This document shows, in pieces, positions 8,561 through 19,067 of a stretch of DNA of 64,000 bases; positions within the stretch are counted from its first letter, which is position 1, and each line of letters starts with the position of its first letter. This DNA comes from Tepidimonas ignava (GTDB lineage Bacteria; Pseudomonadota; Gammaproteobacteria; Burkholderiales; Burkholderiaceae_C). A model generated the notes under the pieces. It was given only the letters and a program-made list of their open reading frames with translations. It was not told the DNA's origin and made no database searches. The translations under genes were made by a program, and so were the position numbers. The stretch covers positions 123,924 through 187,923 of the forward strand of contig NZ_SMAH01000005.1 of assembly GCF_004342625.1 (NCBI RefSeq), given 5' to 3'.

Positions 8561-10573
8561 ATGACCGACCAGCGCGATATTCAGCTTGAGCCAGTACCCG
8601 AGGCGGTGCTGTGGGCGCCGACAGAGGGCGATATTGCCCAGTGCAACCTGTGGTTGAAGGGGGTGGCGGGCTGGCTGCGGGCCGCGGGCAACGTTGCGCA
8701 CAGCCGGCGTCGCTTCGAGGCCTGGGTGCAGCAGTTGCAGCAGCAACCCGAGGCGGCCCGAGCGCTGCGTGCCTGGTGGGGGCGCTGGGTGGCCGAGGTT
8801 GAGCTCGATGTGGTGCTGGCCGAGGCGGGTGTGGCACAGCGCTGGGAGTTTTGGTCCGAGCTGGGGCGGCGCGTGCGCGCGCGTCTGCTGCCGGTGGCGC
8901 CCACCACGACCAATGCGCTGGTGCTGCTGCCCTGGGTGTTTGACGACCCGCGTGATACCCGCTGGTTGTTGGCGCTGCCACGTACGGCGTTGCAGCAACT
9001 GGTGGCCATGTTGCACGGCGCTGAGTCGCCGGTGTCTGCTCAGGGGTGGCGTCAGGTGGTGTGGCGCGCGTTGCAGCGCTGCATCGTGCACCTGGCGGCG
9101 GGCGCCATGGAGCCAGAGTTGCGCATGCGCATGTCGCCGCCGGCGCGCGAGGCGGTGCTGTGGGGTGATTGGCCCCGCGTGTTGCACCAAGCCCAGCAAG
9201 CGTTGCAGCAGGCACCGGCTGGCCAGCAGCTCACGCCCGCCGCGCTGGAGGAGCTACGGCAAGCCATCGTTTCGGCACGCCATGCGGCGTACACGGCGTA
9301 CGCGCACCTGGAGGAGCATGGCGTTTCGACGGTCGTGGTGTTTCGCTTGCGTCAATTGCGCCAGTACTCGATGCGTGCCCAAGAGTTGCTGCGCGTGCTG
9401 GGCAGCCCGCAGCCGGCACGGGCGCTGCAACATATGCTCGCCAGACTGGTGGCGCAGGCACACGACACTCGCTCGGTGCGGGCGTTGCTGGCGCAGACGT
9501 CGCAAATGTTGGCCGAACGTGTGTCGCAGCGCAGCGCCGAGACGGGCGAGCACTACATCACCCGCAATGCTGCCGAATACCGGGCGATGTTGCTGCGTGC
9601 CGCCGGCGGTGGCGCGGTGCTGGGGCTGACGACGTGGTGCAAGTTTGCACTGGGTTCGCTGGGGTTGGCTGCGTTCTGGGCGGGGTTGGCCGCGGGCATG
9701 AACTACGCGTTTTGGTTTGTGGTGATCATGCTGTTGCACCTGACCGTGGCCACCAAACAGCCCGCCATGACGGCACCGGCGATGGTCAAGCGCCTCAAGG
9801 CCCTGCACAGCCGCGAAGCGGTGCTGCGCTTTGTGGACGAGGTAGCGCACTTGGTGCGCTCGCAAGCGGCGGCGGTGCTGGGCAACGTGCTGGCGGTGGT
9901 GCCCGCGGTGCTGCTGTTGCACATGGCCAGCGTGGCGTGGTGGGGGCAGCCCATGATCGACACCGCCGTGGCCAACGAGGTGGTGGCCAAGCATCAGCTG
10001 TGGGGGCCGACGCTGCTGTACGCCGCAGGTACGGGTGTGTTGTTGTTTGTCAGCAGCCAAATTGCGGGCTGGGTGGAAAATGCTTTTGTGGTGCACCGGC
10101 TGCACGATGCGTGGATGCACCACCCAGGCTGGATCCGCTGGCTTGGGGCGGCGCGTGCGCGGCGCTGGGCGCTGTGGCTGCGCGGCCACGTGTCGGGCTT
10201 GGCGGCCAACATTTCGCTGGGCTTGCTGCTGGGGCTGGTGCCGGTGGTGCTGCAGTTTTTTGGTCTGCCGTTTGATGTGCGGCACGTCACCCTGGTGACG
10301 GGGCAGTTGACCGCCGCGCTGGCCTCGATAGGCCCAGAGGCCTGGGGGCGCCTCGATGTGTGGTCGGCCGTGGCGGCGACGCTGCTCGTGGGGCCGATCA
10401 ACGTCGCGGTGAGCTTTTACCTGGCGCTGCGGCTGGCCATGCGGGCGCAAAATGTCAACGCGGTCAACCGTGGCCGCATCATGCAAGCGCTGCGGCACCG
10501 TTGGCGGCGCGCGCCGTGGAGTTTTGTGTGGCCGCCCAAGGTGGTGGCAGGGGCGCCGAGTGAGCGAGTTTGA
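8561..10573 (+). CDS. Gcr-like 'site-specific recombinase' family membrane protein
   Basis: Matches by recognition the PF10136 family, annotated 'site-specific recombinase' after the Neisseria Gcr protein; 670 residues, near family length. The N-terminal half is helical and soluble-looking. From about residue 345 the conserved [10 protein letters not shown] segment leads into a series of hydrophobic helices ([19 protein letters not shown] and others), then a loop beginning [12 protein letters not shown]. It has no tyrosine- or serine-recombinase signature, so the enzymatic label is doubtful and a membrane role is more likely. Start: ATG 8561; an in-frame GTG at 8516 is an alternative. It overlaps thiL by 14 bases, implying translational coupling. 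Confidence 0.8.
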   Translation: MTDQRDIQLEPVPEAVLWAPTEGDIAQCNLWLKGVAGWLRAAGNVAHSRRRFEAWVQQLQQQPEAARALRAWWGRWVAEVELDVVLAEAGVAQRWEFWSELGRRVRARLLPVAPTTTNALVLLPWVFDDPRDTRWLLALPRTALQQLVAMLHGAESPVSAQGWRQVVWRALQRCIVHLAAGAMEPELRMRMSPPAREAVLWGDWPRVLHQAQQALQQAPAGQQLTPAALEELRQAIVSARHAAYTAYAHLEEHGVSTVVVFRLRQLRQYSMRAQELLRVLGSPQPARALQHMLARLVAQAHDTRSVRALLAQTSQMLAERVSQRSAETGEHYITRNAAEYRAMLLRAAGGGAVLGLTTWCKFALGSLGLAAFWAGLAAGMNYAFWFVVIMLLHLTVATKQPAMTAPAMVKRLKALHSREAVLRFVDEVAHLVRSQAAAVLGNVLAVVPAVLLLHMASVAWWGQPMIDTAVANEVVAKHQLWGPTLLYAAGTGVLLFVSSQIAGWVENAFVVHRLHDAWMHHPGWIRWLGAARARRWALWLRGHVSGLAANISLGLLLGLVPVVLQFFGLPFDVRHVTLVTGQLTAALASIGPEAWGRLDVWSAVAATLLVGPINVAVSFYLALRLAMRAQNVNAVNRGRIMQALRHRWRRAPWSFVWPPKVVAGAPSERV

Positions 10574-11588
10574 TCTGATCGCGCGCCACTTTTGGCGCCC
10601 TACGCAGGGGCAGTCGGGTGTGCTGCTGGGCAATGGTGATGACTGCGCGTTGCTGGCACCGGCGCCGGGCATGGCGCTGGCGGTCAGCTGCGATATGCTG
10701 GTGGCGGGGCGGCATTTTTTGCCCGATGTGGATCCGCAGGCGCTGGGGCACAAGGCGCTGGCGGTCAACCTGAGCGACCTGGCGGCGATGGGTGCGCGCC
10801 CGCTGGCATGCACGCTGGCACTGGCCTTGCCGAGCGTGCCCGACGAGGCCTGGCTGGCGGGCTTGGCGCGGGGCTTGCTGGCGTTGGCCGACGCGCACGG
10901 CTGCGCGCTGGTGGGCGGGGACACGACGGCGGGGCCGCTCAACCTGTGCCTGACGGTGCTGGGCGAGGTGCCGCCGGCGCACGCCAGCCGCCGCAGCGCC
11001 GCACAGCCCGGCGATGACGTATGGGTGAGCGGCGCCTTGGGCGAAGCGCGCCTGGGGCTGGCGCTGCTGCGCGGCGAGTTGGACCTGCAAGGCCCGGGCA
11101 CCGAGGCCGCGCGCGAGCACCTGTTGCGGCCCCAGCCGCGCGTGGCGCTGGGGCTGGCGCTGCGCGGACTCGTGCACGCCGCGGTGGACGTCAGCGACGG
11201 CCTGCTGGCCGACCTGGGGCACATCCTGGCCGCGGCGGGCGTGGCGGCGCAGGTGGACGTGGACGCGCTGTTGACCCACGCCGTGCCGCCCGCGGTGCGC
11301 GCGCTGCCGCCGGCCACCGCCCTGACGTACGCGCTGGCTGGCGGGGACGATTACGAATTGGTGTTCACCGCCGACCCCGCGCAGCGCGAGGCGGTGCTGG
11401 CCGCCGCGCGGCGCGCTGGCACGCCGGTGGCGCGCATCGGGCGCATCGTGCCAGGGGCGCCGGCGGCGCACCCGCTGGCCGACGGCGCGGGGCGCGTGCA
11501 ACTGGTGGACGGTGGCGGAGCCCCATACACCTTGCCGGCCGGCGTGCGGCTGGCGGGGTTTGACCACTTCGCTACCATAGAGCCATGA
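10560..11588 (+). CDS. thiL: Thiamine-monophosphate kinase
   Basis: Phosphorylates thiamine monophosphate to the coenzyme thiamine diphosphate using ATP; cytoplasmic, 342 residues. Conserved elements are the N-terminal FDLIARHF, the Mg/ATP-binding LGNGDDCALL, VNLSDLAAMGA, VGGDTT and the second acidic motif DVSDGLLADLG. The start is GTG 10560, which makes [11 protein letters not shown] and overlaps the upstream gene by 14 bases. The stop overlaps the next start as ATGA at 11585-11588. It heads a coupled run with the NUDIX, pgpA and pncC genes, an arrangement common in betaproteobacteria. Confidence 0.96.
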   Translation: MSEFDLIARHFWRPTQGQSGVLLGNGDDCALLAPAPGMALAVSCDMLVAGRHFLPDVDPQALGHKALAVNLSDLAAMGARPLACTLALALPSVPDEAWLAGLARGLLALADAHGCALVGGDTTAGPLNLCLTVLGEVPPAHASRRSAAQPGDDVWVSGALGEARLGLALLRGELDLQGPGTEAAREHLLRPQPRVALGLALRGLVHAAVDVSDGLLADLGHILAAAGVAAQVDVDALLTHAVPPAVRALPPATALTYALAGGDDYELVFTADPAQREAVLAAARRAGTPVARIGRIVPGAPAAHPLADGAGRVQLVDGGGAPYTLPAGVRLAGFDHFATIEP

Positions 11589-12388
11589 GCACCTTTGCCG
11601 CCCCCGCGCCCGAACAGGCCCACCCCGCCGCTGAGGACACGCCCCGCCCGGCGGCCTCGGTGGTGCTGTTGCGCGACAGCCCAGCCGGGCTGGAGGTGTT
11701 GCTGCTGCGTCGCGCCGGCGGCGCGCGCGAGCTGGGCGGGATGTACGTTTTTCCCGGGGGCAAGGTGGACCCCGACGACGCCGACGAGCGCTGGCGCGGC
11801 TGGCTGGGCGCGGACGACACCACGCTGCGCGCGCGCCTGGGCGAGCCGGGGCTGGACGCGGCGCTGGCACGCGCCCTGTACGTGGCGGCGGCGCGCGAGC
11901 TGCGCGAGGAGGCCGGTGTGGCGCTGCCAGGGGCGCAGACCTTGCGGCCGTGGGCGCGCTGGATCACGCCGCGCAACCCGGTGGTGGGGGCGCAGCGTTT
12001 TGACACGCGGTTTTTTCTGGCGCGGCTGCCCGCCGGAGCCGAGGTGCAGCGCGACACCTTCGAGACCACCGCGGCGTTGTGGACCACGCCGCAGCAGGCG
12101 CTGCAGCGCTACTGGGCGCGCGAGTTGGAGCTGATCCCGCCGCAACTGATGGGGCTGGCACACTTGGCGCGCCACGCCACCGTGGACAGCGTGTGGGACG
12201 AGGCGGGCCGGCGCATGCCACCGTGCGTGGAGCCGGTGCAGTTTCGCGACGGTGAGCACCGCGCGATGTGCTACCCCGGCGATCCGCAGCACCCGGTGCG
12301 CGAGCGCGCCTTGCCTGGGCCGACACGGCTGCGATTGGTCGACGGGCGCTTCGAGCCGTACGACGGCTGGCAGGGGTGGTGGGCATGA
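11585..12388 (+). CDS. NUDIX hydrolase
   Basis: Hydrolase of nucleoside diphosphates linked to another moiety; 267 residues. The NUDIX box is split: FPGGKVDPDDAD at about residues 56-67 and the catalytic AARELREEAGV about 50 residues later. The intervening insertion is typical of the NUDT7/19-like branch (acyl-CoA or nucleotide-sugar diphosphatases). The substrate cannot be deduced from sequence. It is coupled at both ends by ATGA overlaps, to thiL upstream and pgpA downstream. Confidence 0.88.
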   Translation: MSTFAAPAPEQAHPAAEDTPRPAASVVLLRDSPAGLEVLLLRRAGGARELGGMYVFPGGKVDPDDADERWRGWLGADDTTLRARLGEPGLDAALARALYVAAARELREEAGVALPGAQTLRPWARWITPRNPVVGAQRFDTRFFLARLPAGAEVQRDTFETTAALWTTPQQALQRYWARELELIPPQLMGLAHLARHATVDSVWDEAGRRMPPCVEPVQFRDGEHRAMCYPGDPQHPVRERALPGPTRLRLVDGRFEPYDGWQGWWA

Positions 12389-12927
12389 GCGCGCCGCGTG
12401 ACGAACCGCTGCCCTGGCCGGTGCCGTCGGCGCGTTTCATGCTGGCGCGCCTGTCGCACCTGGTGGCGTTGGGCTTTGGGGCGGGCTTGGCGCGCATCGC
12501 GCCGGGCACCGTGGGCACGCTGTGGGGCTGGGCGGCGTTCGTGGTCATCGACGCGCTGGCGGCGCCGGGCGACTTCGGGTGGGCCGTCATCATCGCCGCG
12601 GCGCTGCTGCTGGGGTGGTGGGCGGCCACGGCCACCGCGCGCCGCACCGGCATCGCCGACCCCGGCTTTGTCGTCATCGACGAGATCGTGGCCATCTGGC
12701 TGGTGCTGTGGGTGGCGGCGCCGCAGGGGCTGCTGGGGCAGGCGGTGTGCTTTGGGCTGTTTCGGCTGTTCGACGCGGCCAAGCCCGGGCCGGTGGCGTG
12801 GGCGGACCAAGCGTTCAAGGGGCCCGGCTGGCGTGGCGGCTGGGGCGTGATGTTCGACGACCTGGTGGCCGCGGGCTGCACGCTGCTGGCGCTGGCACTG
12901 TGGCGCCACCTGGTGGGAGGGGGTTGA
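12385..12927 (+). CDS. pgpA: Phosphatidylglycerophosphatase A
   Basis: Dephosphorylates phosphatidylglycerol phosphate in the inner membrane during phospholipid synthesis; 180 residues with several hydrophobic helices. Family marks are GFGAGLARIAPGTVGTLWG, the acidic DPGFVVIDEIVAIW with the catalytic Asp/Glu pair, and FRLFDAAKPGPVAWAD near the C-terminus. Start at ATG 12385 inside an ATGA overlap with the NUDIX gene. Confidence 0.96.
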   Translation: MSAPRDEPLPWPVPSARFMLARLSHLVALGFGAGLARIAPGTVGTLWGWAAFVVIDALAAPGDFGWAVIIAAALLLGWWAATATARRTGIADPGFVVIDEIVAIWLVLWVAAPQGLLGQAVCFGLFRLFDAAKPGPVAWADQAFKGPGWRGGWGVMFDDLVAAGCTLLALALWRHLVGGG

Positions 12928-12929
12928 GG

Positions 12930-13448
12930 GTGGCGCAGGCCGGGTCAGCGCTGTGGTTGCCGCACGACGTGTGGGGGCTGGTGGACGCGCTGGCCGATGC
13001 GCTGCGCGCGCGCGGCTGGCGCATGGCCAGCGCGGAGAGCTGCACCGGCGGGTTGGTCGCCGCGGCGTGCACGGCGCGCGCCGGCTCCAGCGACTGGTTC
13101 GAGCGCGGCTGGGTCACCTACGCCAACGCGGCCAAGGTCGAGGAGCTTGGCGTGCCGGTGGCGCTGCTGGACGCGCACGGCGCCGTCAGCGAGCCGGTGG
13201 CGCGCGCCATGGCGGCCGGGGCGGCGCAGCGGGCGGGGGTGCCTGCGGCGTTGGCCATCACCGGCATCGCTGGCCCCACGGGGGGCAGCGCCGCCAAGCC
13301 CGTCGGCACGGTGTGGCTGGGCTGGAGCGTCGCCGGTGCGCTCCAAGCGCAGTGCCACCGCTTCGACGGCGACCGAGCGACGGTGCGGGGTCAGGCCGTG
13401 GCGGCGGCCTTGGCAGGGCTGTTGCAGCGGCTGTCAGCCGCCGGTTGA
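12930..13448 (+). CDS. pncC: Nicotinamide-nucleotide amidohydrolase (CinA C-terminal domain protein)
   Basis: Deamidates nicotinamide mononucleotide to nicotinate mononucleotide for NAD recycling. It is the stand-alone C-terminal domain of CinA, 172 residues. Seen: the catalytic SAESCTGGLVAAACT near residue 32, ITGIAGPTGGS and KPVGTVWLG. The start is GTG 12930, two bases after the pgpA stop. No N-terminal CinA (molybdopterin-type) domain is present, as is usual for proteobacterial PncC. Confidence 0.94.
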   Translation: MAQAGSALWLPHDVWGLVDALADALRARGWRMASAESCTGGLVAAACTARAGSSDWFERGWVTYANAAKVEELGVPVALLDAHGAVSEPVARAMAAGAAQRAGVPAALAITGIAGPTGGSAAKPVGTVWLGWSVAGALQAQCHRFDGDRATVRGQAVAAALAGLLQRLSAAG

Positions 13449-13461
13449 CGACCGGGCGCCG

Positions 13462-14259
13462 TCAGGCGCCGCAGCACTTTTTGTACTTCTTGCCGCTGCC
13501 GCACGGGCACGGGTCGTTGCGGCCAGGCTCGGGCGCCTTGCGCATGGTGGGCACCGGCGGCCCCAACTCCTGGCTGATGTCGTGCAGCGTGTAAGCGGCC
13601 CACACCGCCGCGGCCAGCGCGTCCAGCCGCGCCGCCGAGTAGCCCACGGGGCCGTCCTCGTCGTCCGGCAGCGGGGTGCCGGTGTCGTCTTGCAGCAACG
13701 CCATGATGTCGCGCAGCGCCGCTTCCCAAGCGTCGGCCAGTTCACGCTCGCGCGGCGTTTTCCAGTCGTCGGGCCACGCGGCCACCGCGTCGAGAAAGCC
13801 GACGGCCCAGTACTGGCCGATGGGCGGCAGTGTGGGGCCGACTTCCTGCTCCATCGCGGCGCGCTGCTCGGGCGGCAACTGCGCCGCCCAGCCGCGCAGG
13901 TCTTGCCACGCGGGCTGCAGCGTGCGCGGGTCGTCCAGCGTGTCCACCGGGGCCTGCAGTGCCTCGGCGATCTCGTGCTGGCGGCGCTGCCACAGCTGCA
14001 CAAAGGTTTGCAGCTGCGCGTCGTCGCGGAACTGCGCGGCGCCAAAGCCGGGCGGGCCGCCGGGCTCGTGGCCAAACAGCACGGGGAAATATTCGCTCGG
14101 CGCCGGCCTGCGGCGGCCGCACAGCAGCGCGGTCAGAAAGCCGTCGCAGTACTCCCAATCCTGCGGCAAGCCGGCGTCGGGCGCGCGCGCGTCCAGGTCC
14201 AGCAAGATCTCGTTGAGGGTGTCGTAGTCGGCGTCGGCCAGGGGGGCGGAGGTATCCAT
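13462..14259 (-). CDS. UPF0149 family protein with C-terminal SEC-C zinc motif
   Basis: Protein of 265 residues with a YgfB/YecA-like UPF0149 core ([17 protein letters not shown] near residue 35) and a C-terminal SEC-C motif, [19 protein letters not shown]. The three cysteines plus one further ligand bind zinc, as at the end of SecA and YecA. YecA-type proteins associate with ribosomes and the Sec system, but a function for this one is only inferred. Start ATG at 14259; longer in-frame extensions do not resemble the family. It converges with pncC (13 bases between stops) and is divergent from the Lon-like gene. Confidence 0.9.
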   Translation of the reverse strand: MDTSAPLADADYDTLNEILLDLDARAPDAGLPQDWEYCDGFLTALLCGRRRPAPSEYFPVLFGHEPGGPPGFGAAQFRDDAQLQTFVQLWQRRQHEIAEALQAPVDTLDDPRTLQPAWQDLRGWAAQLPPEQRAAMEQEVGPTLPPIGQYWAVGFLDAVAAWPDDWKTPRERELADAWEAALRDIMALLQDDTGTPLPDDEDGPVGYSAARLDALAAAVWAAYTLHDISQELGPPVPTMRKAPEPGRNDPCPCGSGKKYKKCCGA

Positions 14260-14306
14260 GGTGGCAGTGTAGCGTGGCCGGTTGCGCGCCGGGTTAGACT
14301 GGCGCC

Positions 14307-16787
14307 ATGGAGCCTGACCAGGACCTGTTGGCCCAAGGGCCGGCCCCGCTGCCGGCGGCGGCGCTGCGGCTGCGCGTCGACCCCGCGGCGCTGGGGTTTG
14401 AAGACACCGACGAGCTGATCGGCGAGCCGCTGCCCTGGATTGGGCAGGAGCGCGCGCAAACCGCGGCGCGCTTTGGGTTGGCGCTCGATCAGCCACGCCA
14501 CCACCTGTTCGTGCTGGGCGAGGTGGGCACCGGCCGCGCCACGCTGCTGCAGCAGGAAATGCGCGCCGTGGCCGCGCAGCGCCCGGTGCCGCCGGACCTT
14601 TGCTACCTGCACAACTTCGAAAACCCGCAGCAGCCGCGGGCGCTGCGCCTGCCGGCGGGGCAGGGGCGGGCGCTGCGCCAGCGCATGCAGGAGCTGGTGC
14701 GCACGCTGCAGGCCGACATCCCCAAGCGCCTGAGCGAGCCCAGCTTCAAGGCGGCGCTGTCGGCGCTGGAGAAAAACTACGCCGACCGCGAGGCGCAGGC
14801 CTACGCGGAGCTGGCGGCGTTTGCACGCCAGCGTCACTTTGCGCTGCGCCGCGAAGGGGGGCAGCTGATCTTCACGTTGATCGACGAGCAGGGCGAGCCG
14901 CTGGCGGCGGAGGACCTGGCGGCGCTGGACGAGGCGCACCGGCGCGCCTACGACGACGGCGAGCGCGAACTGCGCGCCGAGATCCTGCGCTTTCTGGAGG
15001 TGACCGCGCCGCTGGAGCGTGCGCTGCGCGAGGGCGTCGAGGCGCTGCGCCGCCAGGCCGTCAAGCCGCTGCTGGAGCGCGAGCTGGGGGCGGTGCGCCA
15101 GGCGCTGCGCAAGCAGTTCAAGGACGCGCGCAAGCTCAACCAATGGCTGGATGGCATCGCCACCGACGTGCTGGACAACCTGGCGTTGTTCGAGCCCGGC
15201 GACGCCGAGGACGAACCCGAGCGCAAGGAGGCGCTGGAGCGGTGGCTGCAGCGCTACCGCGTCAACCTGGTGGTGGACAACGCCGACACCCAGGGCGCGC
15301 CGGTCATCGTCGAGAACAACCCACTGTACCGGCCGCTGTTTGGCAGCATCGAGTACCAGACCGACAACGACGTGCTGGTGACGGACTTCAGCCGCATCCG
15401 CGCCGGCAGCTTGCTGCGCGCGCACGGCGGCTTTTTGATGCTGCACCTGCGCGACCTGGTGGCCGACGAGCTGGTGTGGGAAAAACTGCGCCGCTTTTTA
15501 CGCAGCGCGCGACTGCAGATCGAAGAGCCGGGCACGATGTTTTCCGCGCTGGCCACCACCTCGCTGGAGCCGGAGGCGGTGGACGTGGACGTCAAGATCG
15601 TGCTCATCGGCACGCACGAGCAGTACTACGCGCTGCAGGAAGGCGACCCGGAGTTCGCGCGCCACTTTCGCGTCAAGGTGGACTTTGCCGACAGCTTCAA
15701 GGCCAACGCCGACACCTGGCGCGCCACCGGGGTGTTCGTGGCGCACACGGCGCAGCGCCGTGGTCTGCCGGCGTTCACGGCCGACGCGGTGGCTGCGCTG
15801 ATCGAGGACAGCCACCGCGAGGCCGAAGACCGCACGCGCCAAAGCGCCGTGTTTGCCCGCACCGAAACGCTGGTCATTGAGGCCGCGCAGCACGCCCGCG
15901 CGCGCGGGGCGCGGCGCGTCGAGCGCCGCGACGTGCAGCAGGCCATCGCGGCACGCAACCGCCGCCACGACGGGCCCGACGAGCGGCTGCGCGCCGCCAT
16001 CGCCGAGGGCGACCGCGTCGTGCACCTGAGCGGCGCGCGCATCGGCCAGCTCAACGGCCTGTCGGTCATCGACCTGGGCGACTACCGCTTTGGGCTGCCC
16101 ATGCGCGTGGCCGCGCGCACCGTGCCCGGCACCGAAGGTCTGCTCAACATTGAGCGCGAGGTGGGCTTTTCGGGCCCGATCCACGACAAGGCGGTGCTGA
16201 TCCTGCACAGCTACCTGTCGGCGCTGCTGGCGCCGTTGGCCCCGCTGGCGCTGAGCGCCTCGATCGTGTTCGAGCAAGAGTACGCCGGCGTCGAGGGCGA
16301 CTCGGCCTCGTGCGCGGAGTTTTTCGCGCTGTTGTCGGCGTTGAGTGGCGTGCCGCTGCGCCAAAGCATCGCGGTGACCGGCGCCATCAACCCCTTTGGC
16401 GAGGTGCTGCCCATCGGCGGCGTCAACGAAAAGATCGAGGGATTTTTCCGCGTCTGCGCCGCGCATGGTCTGGATGGCTCGCACGGCGTCATCATCCCGG
16501 CGCGCAACCGCCGCCACCTGGTGCTCGACGACGACGTCTGCATGGCGGTCGAGCGGGGGCTGTTCCACGTGTGGGCCATCGACCACGTGGCCGAGGGCAT
16601 GACGCTGCTGACCGGCGTGCCGTTTGGCCTGGACGACCCGCGCGCGGCCACCGCCCCGCTGGCCCCGGATGGCCAGCCGACCTACGCACCAGGCTCGGTG
16701 CTGGCACGCGCCGCCGAGACGCTGCGCGCCTACCGCCGCGCCTGCCTGCGCGCCGGCAACCCGCGCGCGTGGCGCGGGCGGGGGTGA
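14307..16787 (+). CDS. Lon-like ATP-dependent protease (LonB/AAA_32 type)
   Basis: Predicted ATP-dependent protease of 826 residues: an N-terminal AAA_32-type region with a divergent P-loop ([12 protein letters not shown], about residues 68-79), a long coiled-coil insertion, a second ATPase segment ([18 protein letters not shown]) and a C-terminal Lon peptidase domain. The catalytic dyad is visible: Ser668 in GDSASCAEF and Lys709 in [10 protein letters not shown], with the conserved PIGGVNEK. It differs from canonical Lon in lacking the LAN substrate-binding domain. In other species this class acts in protein quality control. Start ATG 14307, 47 bases from the divergent UPF0149 start. Confidence 0.93.
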   Translation: MEPDQDLLAQGPAPLPAAALRLRVDPAALGFEDTDELIGEPLPWIGQERAQTAARFGLALDQPRHHLFVLGEVGTGRATLLQQEMRAVAAQRPVPPDLCYLHNFENPQQPRALRLPAGQGRALRQRMQELVRTLQADIPKRLSEPSFKAALSALEKNYADREAQAYAELAAFARQRHFALRREGGQLIFTLIDEQGEPLAAEDLAALDEAHRRAYDDGERELRAEILRFLEVTAPLERALREGVEALRRQAVKPLLERELGAVRQALRKQFKDARKLNQWLDGIATDVLDNLALFEPGDAEDEPERKEALERWLQRYRVNLVVDNADTQGAPVIVENNPLYRPLFGSIEYQTDNDVLVTDFSRIRAGSLLRAHGGFLMLHLRDLVADELVWEKLRRFLRSARLQIEEPGTMFSALATTSLEPEAVDVDVKIVLIGTHEQYYALQEGDPEFARHFRVKVDFADSFKANADTWRATGVFVAHTAQRRGLPAFTADAVAALIEDSHREAEDRTRQSAVFARTETLVIEAAQHARARGARRVERRDVQQAIAARNRRHDGPDERLRAAIAEGDRVVHLSGARIGQLNGLSVIDLGDYRFGLPMRVAARTVPGTEGLLNIEREVGFSGPIHDKAVLILHSYLSALLAPLAPLALSASIVFEQEYAGVEGDSASCAEFFALLSALSGVPLRQSIAVTGAINPFGEVLPIGGVNEKIEGFFRVCAAHGLDGSHGVIIPARNRRHLVLDDDVCMAVERGLFHVWAIDHVAEGMTLLTGVPFGLDDPRAATAPLAPDGQPTYAPGSVLARAAETLRAYRRACLRAGNPRAWRGRG

Positions 16788-16798
16788 CCCCATCGCCC

Positions 16799-18199
16799 TC
16801 AGGCCCGCATCAACGCTTCGATCGCGTCGGCCTGCACCGGGACGTCGCGGGTGATCAGCTCGCAGCCGGTGTCGGTGACGATGGCGTCGTCCTCGATGCG
16901 GATGCCGATGTTCCAGTAGTCGCGGGGCACGTCGTCGGCGGGGCGCACGTACAGGCCGGGCTCGATGGTCAGCACCATGCCTGGGCGCAGGATGCGCGCG
17001 GGGCGGTTGGTGATGATTTCGCCACTGAGCGGGTCGCGGCGCTGGCTGGTGTGGCCGATGTCGCTGGGCTCGACGTAGCTGCCGACGTCGTGCACGTCCA
17101 GGCCCAGCCAGTGGCCGGTGCGGTGCATGTAAAAGCGAAAGTAGGCCCGCTGCTCGATGGCGTCGTCCACGCTGCCGACCTTGCGGCGGTCCAGCAGGCC
17201 CACCTCCAGCATGCCTTCGGTGAGCACGCGCACGGCGGCGTCGTGCGCGTCGGTGAAGCGCGCACCGGGGCGGGTGGCGTCGATGGCGGCTTGCTGCGCC
17301 GCCAGCACGATGTCGTACAGGCGTCGCTGGGCTGGGCGAAAACGCCCGTCGGCGGGGAAGGTGCGCGTGATGTCGCTGGCGTAGCCATCGAGTTCGCACC
17401 CGGCGTCGATGAGCACGAGCTCGCCGGCGCGCACGGGCGCGGCGTCGGCGCGGTAGTGCAGCACGCAGGCGTTGGCGCCGGCCGCCACGATGCTGCCGTA
17501 GGCGGGGTGTTGCGAGCCATGGCGGCGGAAGGTGTGCAGCAGCTCGGCGTCCAGGTGGTACTCGCGCACTTCGTCGCCGGCGCGCAGCCGCTGGGCGCAC
17601 ACCTGCATTGCGCGCACGTGCGCTTGGGCGCTGATGCGCGCGGCGCGGCGCATCACGTCAAGCTCGTGCGCGTCTTTGATGAGGCGCATCTCGTCCAGCA
17701 GGCTGCACAGGTCGCGCTGGGTGTCGGGGCACAGCACGCCGTAGCGCACGCGCGCGCGCACCCGTTGCAGCCAGCCGTCGATGCGCCCCTCCAGCCCGGG
17801 GTGGGTGGCAAACGGCCACCACACCGTGCGGCGGTTTTCCAGCAGCGCGGGCAAGCGCTGGTCGAGCTCGTCCACCGGGTAGGCCTCGTCCACCCCCAGC
17901 GCCGCCGGCGCGGCGGCGGGCCCCAGGCGGTAGCCGTCCCAGATTTCGCGCTCCAGGTCCTTGGGCTGGCAAAACAGGATGCTGCGCCCTTCGGCCGTGA
18001 GCACGAGCCAGGCGCGCGGCTCGGCAAAGCCGGTCAGGTAGTAAAAGTAGCTGTCGAAGCGAAAGAGGTATTCGCTGTCGCGGTTGCGCAGCCGCTCGGG
18101 CGCGGTGGGGACGATGGCGATGCCGCCCTCGCCCAGTTGGGCGGCCAGGCGCTGGCGGCGTTGCCCGTACAGGTGCACATGCGGGATGGGACTGGTCAT
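16799..18199 (-). CDS. pepP: Xaa-Pro aminopeptidase P
   Basis: Dimanganese peptidase that removes N-terminal residues preceding proline; cytoplasmic, 466 residues with the creatinase-like N-domain (about 1-175) and pita-bread catalytic domain. All five metal ligands can be placed: Asp265 and Asp276 (LIDAGCELDGYASDITRTFP), His363 (MHRTGHWLGLDVHD), Glu413 (TIEPGLY) and Glu436 (IGIRIEDD). The start at 18199 gives MTSPIPHVHLYGQRRQ; a longer open frame upstream overlaps murU and is rejected. The gene follows murU on the same strand with 43 bases between. Confidence 0.96.
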   Translation of the reverse strand: MTSPIPHVHLYGQRRQRLAAQLGEGGIAIVPTAPERLRNRDSEYLFRFDSYFYYLTGFAEPRAWLVLTAEGRSILFCQPKDLEREIWDGYRLGPAAAPAALGVDEAYPVDELDQRLPALLENRRTVWWPFATHPGLEGRIDGWLQRVRARVRYGVLCPDTQRDLCSLLDEMRLIKDAHELDVMRRAARISAQAHVRAMQVCAQRLRAGDEVREYHLDAELLHTFRRHGSQHPAYGSIVAAGANACVLHYRADAAPVRAGELVLIDAGCELDGYASDITRTFPADGRFRPAQRRLYDIVLAAQQAAIDATRPGARFTDAHDAAVRVLTEGMLEVGLLDRRKVGSVDDAIEQRAYFRFYMHRTGHWLGLDVHDVGSYVEPSDIGHTSQRRDPLSGEIITNRPARILRPGMVLTIEPGLYVRPADDVPRDYWNIGIRIEDDAIVTDTGCELITRDVPVQADAIEALMRA

Positions 18200-18242
18200 G
18201 GCCCGATGATACGGGCCGGCGCGCCGCGTGTCGGCCGCGGGG

Positions 18243-18974
18243 TTACCGTGGGGGTGCGGCGTTGGCCTGCAGCTGAGCCAGGCGCTCGGGTGTGCCGACG
18301 TCGGCCCAGGTCCCGTGCCAGAGTTCGGCGGTGACGCGGCGCGCGGCCATCGCGCGGCGCAGCAGCGGCGCCAGCGGCGCGGCCACGCCGTGCGGGTTGC
18401 CAGCCGGGATGTCGCACCACGGCGGCGCGAACAGCGCCCGCTTGAACAGGCCGATGGCGGCGTAGGTCCAGCGCGGGCGCGGGTCGTCGGGGGGCAGGTC
18501 CAGCGCGTGGCCGTCGTCGTCCAAACCAAAGTCGCCGCGTGGGTGCTGCGGGGGGTTGGGCACCAGCCACAGGTGGGCCAGCGCCGCGCTGGCGGCGAAG
18601 CGCTGGCGGCGCGTGTCGTCGAACGCGAAGTCGGGCGCGTAGATGTCGCCCGCCACCACCCAAAAGACCTCGTCGAGCTGCGGCAGCGCCCGCGCGATGC
18701 CGCCCGCGGTTTCCAGCGCCGCGCCAAAGTCGCGGTCTTCCCTCGAGTAGCGTAGCGCCAGCCGGCCCCACGGGGTGTCGAGCGCCTCGCCCAGCGCCGC
18801 CGGGATGCGCTCGCCCAGCCACGCGGTGTTGATCAGCACCCGGCGCGCGCCGCCGCGCGCCAGCGCTTGCAGGTGCCACAGCAGCAGGGGTTGGCCATGC
18901 ACGGGCAGCAGCGGCTTGGGCGTGTGGTCGGTCAGCGGCCGCATGCGCTGGCCACGCCCCGCGGCCAGCACCAT
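18243..18974 (-). CDS. murU: N-acetylmuramate alpha-1-phosphate uridylyltransferase
   Basis: Nucleotidyltransferase of the MurU type, which forms UDP-MurNAc in a cell-wall recycling route that bypasses de novo synthesis; 243 residues. The N-terminal nucleotide-binding signature GRGQRMRPLTDHTPKPL is complete, and the catalytic Asp lies in VVAGDIYAPDF. The ATG at 18974 places the signature directly at residue 2. The frame is open further upstream without a convincing start, so a few extra residues are possible. AmgK-like kinase, its usual partner, is not in the window but could lie elsewhere. Confidence 0.85.
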   Translation of the reverse strand: MVLAAGRGQRMRPLTDHTPKPLLPVHGQPLLLWHLQALARGGARRVLINTAWLGERIPAALGEALDTPWGRLALRYSREDRDFGAALETAGGIARALPQLDEVFWVVAGDIYAPDFAFDDTRRQRFAASAALAHLWLVPNPPQHPRGDFGLDDDGHALDLPPDDPRPRWTYAAIGLFKRALFAPPWCDIPAGNPHGVAAPLAPLLRRAMAARRVTAELWHGTWADVGTPERLAQLQANAAPPR

Positions 18975-19067
18975 GGCCGGCGTAGGCAGGGTTTGCGCGG
19001 ATGGTCCGTGGGCGGGGTTTTGACTAAAATCAAGATCGTTTGTCAACACGTGAGGAGTCAGTCCGTC

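Noticed and set aside
8561..10573. Treating the Gcr-like gene as evidence of a mobile element
   Set aside because: No recombinase catalytic residues or att-like repeats nearby, and it is embedded in a conserved housekeeping run with thiL and pgpA.
15498..17600. Long minus-strand frame spanning the Lon-like gene and pepP
   Set aside because: Its start and end fall inside two recognised genes on different strands; the translation is Arg/Ala-rich without motifs.
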